Position numbers and translations under genes: made by a program. Below, piece by piece: positions 57,138 to 64,000 of a DNA stretch of 64,000 bases. Origin of the DNA: Tomocerus qinae (taxonomy: Eukaryota > Arthropoda > Collembola > Entomobryomorpha > Tomoceridae); NCBI GenBank assembly GCA_020055645.1, contig CM034549.1:7564001-7628000 (forward strand). The letters are read 5' to 3'. The notes under the pieces were generated by a model. That model was not told where the DNA came from, searched no databases, and saw only the letters and a list, made by a program, of their open reading frames with translations. Position 1 is the stretch's first letter, and every line of letters starts with the position of its first letter.

Positions 57138-60100
57138 AGCACCTCACTACAGCACCAGGAAGTTACCCCCGTGAAATTACCCGTCAAAATTCCACCTGCC
57201 GAGCAATTACCCTTCAAAATTCATCCTGCCGTTCACTTACATATCAAACATTAACTTGCCCTTTTATTTCCCATCAAAAATTTAGCTGACGTAATGTTAC
57301 CTGTCAAAATTCTACGTACTTTAAAATTACCCCGTCAAAACTCTACATGCCTTAAAATTACCCTGTCACATTTCTACTAACGCCGTGACATTACCCGTTA
57401 AAATGCTACCTGCCGTGAAATTTCCCGTTAAAATTGTACCTGCCGTGAAATTACCCGTCAAAATTCCACCTTCCCTGAAATTACCCGTCAAAATTCCACC
57501 TTCCCAGAAATTACCCGTCAAAATTAAGCCTGCCGTCGATGAGAGTTCGTACGCGTGCAGTGTGGTCTCGGCTTTCGAATAGTTGGAATTCATCTCCCAG
57601 CTACATGAAATAAATTATTTTATATTATACCCCATTGGTAGATCTAGTTTGATGCTTTCTTCAACAGTAGTTGCCTAATTGATTGCCTTCTTTTACAGCT
57701 TATCTAATTAAATGAGATATTTCATCGCACATTGCATAACTTGTTTGGCAATCGATTAAAATAATTGTAATTTCAATTATTAATACCAAATTATTAACTT
57801 AGTTGTACTACATAATATTACTTAGTATGATAACTCTAATATAAGAGAGTAATCTTATATAATGAGTAAATTATACTTAAAATAATATAAAAATAATACT
57901 AATATAAATATTATAACTAGTACTCAGTATTTGCATTGAGATGTGAATGTAACAGGGATTATTGGGAATGGGAATACTACGTAACAGGAATAAATGTTAT
58001 TATATATTATCTATAATATGTAATTATACGTAAATTATATATACTCTAATTCATAGCACCTCACTACAGCACCAGGAAGTTACCCCCGTGAAATTACCCG
58101 TCAAAATTCCACCTGCCGAGCAATTACCCTTCAAAATTCATCCTGCCGTTCACTTACATATCAAACATTAACTTGCCCTTTTATTTCCCATCAAAAATTT
58201 AGCTGACGTAATGTTACCTGTCAAAATTCTACGTACTTTAAAATTACCCCGTCAAAACTCTACATGCCTTAAAATTACCCTGTCACATTTCTACTAACGC
58301 CGTGACATTACCCGTTAAAATGCTACCTGCCGTGAAATTTCCCGTTAAAATTGTACCTGCCGTGAAATTACCCGTCAAAATTCCACCTTCCCTGAAATTA
58401 CCCGTCAAAATTCCACCTTCCCAGAAATTACCCGTCAAAATTAAGCCTGCCGTCGATGAGAGTTCGTACGCGTGCAGTGTGGTCTCGGCTTTCGAATAGT
58501 TGGAATTCATCTCCCAGCTACATGAAATAAATTATTTTATATTATACCCCATTGGTAGATCTAGTTTGATGCTTTCTTCAACAGTAGTTGCCTAATTGAT
58601 TGCCTTCTTTTACAGCTTATCTAATTAAATGAGATATTTCATCGCACATTGCATAACTTGTTTGGCAATCGATTAAAATAATTGTAATTTCAATTATTAA
58701 TACCAAATTATTAACTTAGTTGTACTACATAATATTACTTAGTATGATAACTCTAATATAAGAGAGTAATCTTATATAATGAGTAAATTATACTTAAAAT
58801 AATATAAAAATAATACTAATATAAATATTATAACTAGTACTCAGTATTTGCATTGAGATGTGAATGTAACAGGGATTATTGGGAATGGGAATACTACGTA
58901 ACAGGAATAAATGTTATTATATATTATCTATAATATGTAATTATACGTAAATTATATATACTCTAATTCATAGCACCTCACTACAGCACCAGGAAGTTAC
59001 CCCCGTGAAATTACCCGTCAAAATTCCACCTGCCGAGCAATTACCCTTCAAAATTCATCCTGCCGTTCACTTACATATCAAACATTAACTTGCCCTTTTA
59101 TTTCCCATCAAAAATTTAGCTGACGTAATGTTACCTGTCAAAATTCTACGTACTTTAAAATTACCCCGTCAAAACTCTACATGCCTTAAAATTACCCTGT
59201 CACATTTCTACTAACGCCGTGACATTACCCGTTAAAATGCTACCTGCCGTGAAATTTCCCGTTAAAATTGTACCTGCCGTGAAATTACCCGTCAAAATTC
59301 CACCTTCCCTGAAATTACCCGTCAAAATTCCACCTTCCCTGAAATTACCCGTCAAAATTCCACCTTCCCAGAAATTACCCGTCAAAATTAAGCCTGCCGT
59401 CGATGAGAGTTCGTACGCGTGCAGTGTGGTCTCGGCTTTCGAATAGTTGGAATTCATCTCCCAGCTACATGAAATAAATTATTTTATATTATACCCCATT
59501 GGTAGATCTAGTTTGATGCTTTCTTCAACAGTAGTTGCCTAATTGATTGCCTTCTTTTACAGCTTATCTAATTAAATGAGATATTTCATCGCACATTGCA
59601 TAACTTGTTTGGCAATCGATTAAAATAATTGTAATTTCAATTATTAATACCAAATTATTAACTTAGTTGTACTACATAATATTACTTAGTATGATAACTC
59701 TAATATAAGAGAGTAATCTTATATAATGAGTAAATTATACTTAAAATAATATAAAAAGTCATATGTTATTATATATTATTATATAATAACAAATTATTAA
59801 ATTAGCCGTATAATTACATATTATAGTAAGTCATATATTGTAATAATACCAATTTATACCAAATTATTAATAATTTTGTGAAAATCAAATTTATAATGAT
59901 AATAATTATATTTATTTAGTAATCTTATATAATGAGTAAATTATACTTAAAATAATATAAAAAGTCATATGTTATTATATATTATCTATAATATGTAATT
60001 ATACGTAAATTATATATACTCTAATTCATAGCACCTCACTACAGCACCAGGAAGTTACCCCCGTGAAATTACCCGTCAAAATTCCACCTGCCGAGCAATT

Positions 60101-62060
60101 ACCCTTCAAAATTCATCCTGCCGTTCACTTACATATCAAACATTAACTTGCCCTTTTATTTCCCATCAAAAATTTAGCTGACGTAATGTTACCTGTCAAA
60201 ATTCTACGTACTTTAAAATTACCCCGTCAAAACTCTACATGCCTTAAAATTACCCTGTCACATTTCTACTAACGCCGTGACATTACCCGTTAAAATGCTA
60301 CCTGCCGTGAAATTTCCCGTTAAAATTGTACCTGCCGTGAAATTACCCGTCAAAATTCCACCTTCCCTGAAATTACCCGTCAAAATTCCACCTTCCCAGA
60401 AATTACCCGTCAAAATTAAGCCTGCCGTCGATGAGAGTTCGTACGCGTGCAGTGTGGTCTCGGCTTTCGAATAGTTGGAATTCATCTCCCAGCTACATGA
60501 AATAAATTATTTTATATTATACCCCATTGGTAGATCTAGTTTGATGCTTTCTTCAACAGTAGTTGCCTAATTGATTGCCTTCTTTTACAGCTTATCTAAT
60601 TAAATGAGATATTTCATCGCACATTGCATAACTTGTTTGGCAATCGATTAAAATAATTGTAATTTCAATTATTAATACCAAATTATTAACTTAGTTGTAC
60701 TACATAATATTACTTAGTATGATAACTCTAATATAAGAGAGTAATCTTATATAATGAGTAAATTATACTTAAAATAATATAAAAAGTCATATGTTATTAT
60801 ATATTATTATATAATAACAAATTATTAAATTAGTACCCATATTAATTAATATATTAAATTTCCATTATAACAAAATTTGAACGAGTACCTAATCGCATAC
60901 TAGTGGTGAAACCACACATTGCCCTTCGGGCAATGCGCTGCCTGCTTTGCAGTTATAGTAAGTCATATATTGTAATAATACCAATTTATACCAAATTATT
61001 AATAATTTTGTGAAAATCAAATTTATACTAAATAATAATTATATTTATTTAGTAATCTTATATAATGAGTAAATTATACTTAAAATAATATAAAAAGTCA
61101 TATGTTATTATATATTATCTATAATATGTAATTATACGTAAATTATATATACTCTAATTCATAGCACCTCACTACAGCACCAGGAAGTTACCCCCGTGAA
61201 ATTACCCGTCAAAATTCCACCTGCCGAGCAATTACCCTTCAAAATTCATCCTGCCGTTCACTTACATATCAAACATTAACTTGCCCTTTTATTTCCCATC
61301 AAAAATTTAGCTGACGTAATGTTACCTGTCAAAATTCTACGTACTTTAAAATTACCCCGTCAAAACTCTACATGCCTTAAAATTACCCTGTCACATTTCT
61401 ACTAACGCCGTGACATTACCCGTTAAAATGCTACCTGCCGTGAAATTTCCCGTTAAAATTGTACCTGCCGTGAAATTACCCGTCAAAATTCCACCTTCCC
61501 TGAAATTACCCGTCAAAATTCCACCTTCCCAGAAATTACCCGTCAAAATTAAGCCTGCCGTCGATGAGAGTTCGTACGCGTGCAGTGTGGTCTCGGCTTT
61601 CGAATAGTTGGAATTCATCTCCCAGCTACATGAAATAAATTATTTTATATTATACCCCATTGGTAGATCTAGTTTGATGCTTTCTTCAACAGTAGTTGCC
61701 TAATTGATTGCCTTCTTTTACAGCTTATCTAATTAAATGAGATATTTCATCGCACATTGCATAACTTGTTTGGCAATCGATTAAAATAATTGTAATTTCA
61801 ATTATTAATACCAAATTATTAACTTAGTTGTACTACATAATATTACTTAGTATGATAACTCTAATATAAGAGAGTAATCTTATATAATGAGTAAATTATA
61901 CTTAAAATAATATAAAAAGTCATATGTTATTATATATTATTATATAATAACAAATTATTAAATTAGCCGTATAATTACATATTATAGTAAGTCATATATT
62001 GTAATAATACCAATTTATACCAAATTATTAATAATTTTGTGAAAATCAAATTTATAATGA
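57138..62060 (+). repeat. Macrosatellite: five tandem units of about 0.92-1.13 kb
   Basis: Near-identical unit cores start near 57138, 58055, 58972, 60030 and 61163 (spacings 917, 917, 1058, 1133). Each core (CACCTCACTACAGCACCAGG onward, about 450 bp) is built of roughly twelve 30-bp subrepeats of the type GAAATTACCCGTCAAAATTC, the last five or so nearly uniform, followed by a common 300-bp flank. Unit 3 has one extra 30-bp subrepeat. The linkers differ between units: 1-2 share one linker, 3-5 another, and unit 4 carries a 120-bp insertion. Because 30 is a multiple of 3, the regular part is open on both strands: plus LPVKIPPSLK-type, minus GGILTGNFRE-type 10-residue repeats, 65-85 codons each. 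I call no gene. Confidence 0.92.
60902..60955 (+). repeat. Hairpin-rich 54-bp repeat, copy 2
   Basis: Same sequence as 55489-55542. It lies at the end of a 120-bp insertion that distinguishes the linker after macrosatellite unit 4. Confidence 0.7.
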
Positions 62061-62087
62061 TCAAATATCAATAAATATCACTTAACA

Positions 62088-62265
62088 ATGGATAAATATT
62101 TCGAAAATGACAACTTTACTAGAGTACTGTACTTGTTGTGCTCTGTATTGCTGGTATTGTAACCTAAATAAATAATTTCGAAATATTCATAATCTGGTAA
62201 AAATTTATGTAGTTGCTAATTATATGATAGTTATAACCAAGATATATCAAGAAAAACAATAAAAT
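62088..62265 (+). repeat. 180-bp repeat bracketing the macrosatellite, right copy
   Basis: Diverged copy of 56541-56720 (ATGGATAAATATTTCGAAAA..), same orientation, just after the last array unit. Confidence 0.8.
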
Positions 62266-62469
62266 TAATATAAGAGAGTTTGAAATTTTATATGGGTGGG
62301 TATTATACCTAATAGGTTACTACATAAGAATTAGGTTTATAATATATAAATATTATATATACTATTTACGCTTTGCTGGCTGGGGTGTACAATATCTAGT
62401 AAATTTACTTAGTTATTATAAATTACTCTACCTTAGCATAACTAATTACTACATAATATCTAGTAATTT
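62266..62469. other. AT-rich junction
   Basis: No gene or recognised repeat. Confidence 0.3.
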
Positions 62470-64000
62470 CGATTTCAAAGTTAGAAACACTAAAATATTG
62501 TTTTTTTGTAATTTTGAAATCGCGATATCTTCATTACAAAAATGGAAAATAAATTTTCAACGGGTCTTTTGTCAAAGAAGTTCCTGTGAATTTTTTGGGT
62601 ATTTACACTTCTTCGTAGGTCCAGTAAGTGCAGATCCTTAGGGACTTTGCTAAAAATGTCATCCAATTTTTTCACTAGTATCTTTTTTTCAAGAAGTACA
62701 TGGTAATCAAGGGGCTTAGTGATACGTATCCATAGAGATTTATTACTAATAAACCCAGCTAAGGGGCAAATCTAGCCCTCAATAGAAATTCAGCAGGCGC
62801 TAGGCGACCCAAAACAATTTCGAAAACATCCCATTAGGTTATTATTATGGTAACTTTGTAAATACAAAGTATATTTAAATTAATATATTTTTATTTCTTC
62901 AGTGATAAGAAAAATTAGCTGCAGCCCCAACTTCCTGATAAAATAGAATTTCCTACACCAAAATAATAACTGTATATTGTAGCATCAGATACAGGGAACA
63001 ATAAAAGTCTATTTTCGAAAAAACTCCCACAAAGTAACCAAAAAGCTTTCTCACAAAATCAAAAAAATTAAATTCCCCGTAGGATTTTGGAAAAACATAC
63101 AAATCCCAAGAGTACAACTACCGAATAAATATTTTTAAAGAATAAATAGTGACTCCCAGTACTGTCATTTAATCTACAAAAAGGTGTGCAAGCTGGCACA
63201 AAGGAATCAAGGGTAGTAAAAAGGTAGTGATATAAGTAAACCCAGCTCTACTAAAAAATGTTGAATAAGTTTGTCGATATAGTTGAACGAATTTGGGTAA
63301 GAAGTTCTGAAATGCTATTTAATAGTACGATCATTACGAAATATCCCCTTTAGCTAATCATTTCCATTCGATCACCACTCGCCATTCAACCTTCTTAAGT
63401 AAATTTCTATTATTATTTTGATATTATAATAATAATACGAAACGACTCATTTCGGTGGTTTAGAGGAATTGAGCTTGCGCATTTTGTTTTTAGGGAAATT
63501 GCATATATTACATTATAGCCTATTTTGAAGTATTTTTCTAAGTGTTTATAATTTAATGTCGGCTATGTTACATGGTGTCTCTTTTTAGTGTCCCTTTTTG
63601 GAAAACAATTCAATTTTTTTAAATTTGAATTGAAATCGTTTGACAATAAAGCAATTACTTGCTTACTATTGTGACTGTTGTGTGAACTATGGACTTTATT
63701 TTTAATTATTTTAATGATATGATGGAATGACATTTGGACTCCTGGCAGCTCAACTTAGCATTTTGCCACAATATCTGTCAATGACGCTTGTAGTGTACTA
63801 TAGTGGCCTGTGTGCATGGGGGACGGGGTTTTGAGTAACGTAATATATGCAGGTCTCCTAGGTTCTCTCTACTCCCTACCTACCACACGTACAGATATCT
63901 ATGTGTCAGAGGCAAGGTGAGTGAAATTGTTATGGGGACTGGCTTCTATAAAGGTGATGTTAATTTTGAATACTCCCTAGTATAAGCTTAAAATAGGCTA
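62470..64000 (-). repeat. 1.5-kb inverted duplication, copy 2, running off the window
   Basis: Reverse complement of 34961-36491, close to identical. A few differences are visible, for example near 63520-63560. It begins inside the hairpin stem (CGATTTCAAAGTTAGAAAC) and continues past the window end. Confidence 0.92.

Noticed and set aside
57366-57593. Minus-strand 75-codon repeat protein (and copies near 58283, 59200, 60258, 61391) as genes
   Set aside because: Both strands are equally open because of the 30-bp period, and the copies are identical through recent duplication, so there is no evidence of selection.
22386-64000. One single giant palindrome explaining all inverted copies
   Set aside because: The order is A-block, 1.5-kb repeat, inverted A-block, inverted 1.5-kb repeat. 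A single palindrome would nest them, so at least two events are needed.
1-64000. tRNA or rRNA genes
   Set aside because: Looked for tRNA-like T-arm/anticodon patterns; only the tRNA-Tyr-complementary primer site of the LTR element was found.

Overview
The window is eukaryotic, AT-rich and intron-bearing. Introns are short with GT..AG ends, AATAAA signals follow some genes, and the mobile DNA (a LINE, a Bel/Pao LTR element, hAT, piggyBac, Tc1/mariner and P/THAP-type remnants) is of the kind found in arthropods. Ionotropic chemoreceptor (IR) genes and a ZAD-like zinc-finger remnant also point to an arthropod. A springtail or other basal hexapod is my guess; the sequence does not prove it.

Layout. 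0-3.4 kb: a LINE with one intact 1094-residue endonuclease/reverse transcriptase frame. 3.4-9.2 kb: gene-poor DNA with a hAT-type MITE, a 9 x 20-bp tandem repeat, a nested foldback element and a hairpin element. 9.2-9.9 kb: a two-exon GPI-anchored Ly6/uPAR (three-finger) gene. 10-15.6 kb: terminal-inverted-repeat elements, a P-element-like transposase remnant and a piggyBac-type MITE in TTAA. 15.6-19.7 kb (minus): a complete seven-exon cytochrome P450 (524 codons by my splicing), with two hAT-type MITEs in intron 4.

21.8-28.1 kb (plus): two tandem IR genes, A and B. The block from about 22.39 to 28.11 kb is present again in inverted orientation at 43.68-54.68 kb (minus: B', then A'). Each copy is damaged differently. 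A carries two frame-shifting indels. B carries one and is cut in the M3 exon by a CAGGG-ended element. A' lacks exons 1-2 and holds a 5.2-kb Bel/Pao element in an intron. B' has the full exon set but about three frame-shifting indels. Between the arms lie 40-bp and 160-bp repeats, a small coiled-coil gene, Tc1/mariner, ZAD and THAP remnants, and at 37.1-40.9 kb (plus) an intact eight-exon gene. That gene joins a long cysteine-containing ectodomain I do not recognise to a C-terminal cytochrome b561 core (839 aa).

54.7-62.5 kb: extremely AT-rich DNA and a five-unit macrosatellite (about 0.92-1.13 kb per unit). Each unit has a core of 30-bp repeats that is open on both strands. 62.47-64.0 kb is an inverted copy of 34.96-36.49 kb and runs off the window end.

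The P450, IR and Ly6 genes are each recognisable families, but nothing suggests they act together. The region reads as a chemosensory/detoxification neighbourhood reshaped by transposons and inverted duplication. All splice models were assembled by eye: reading phase was checked at every junction, but there is no transcript evidence.
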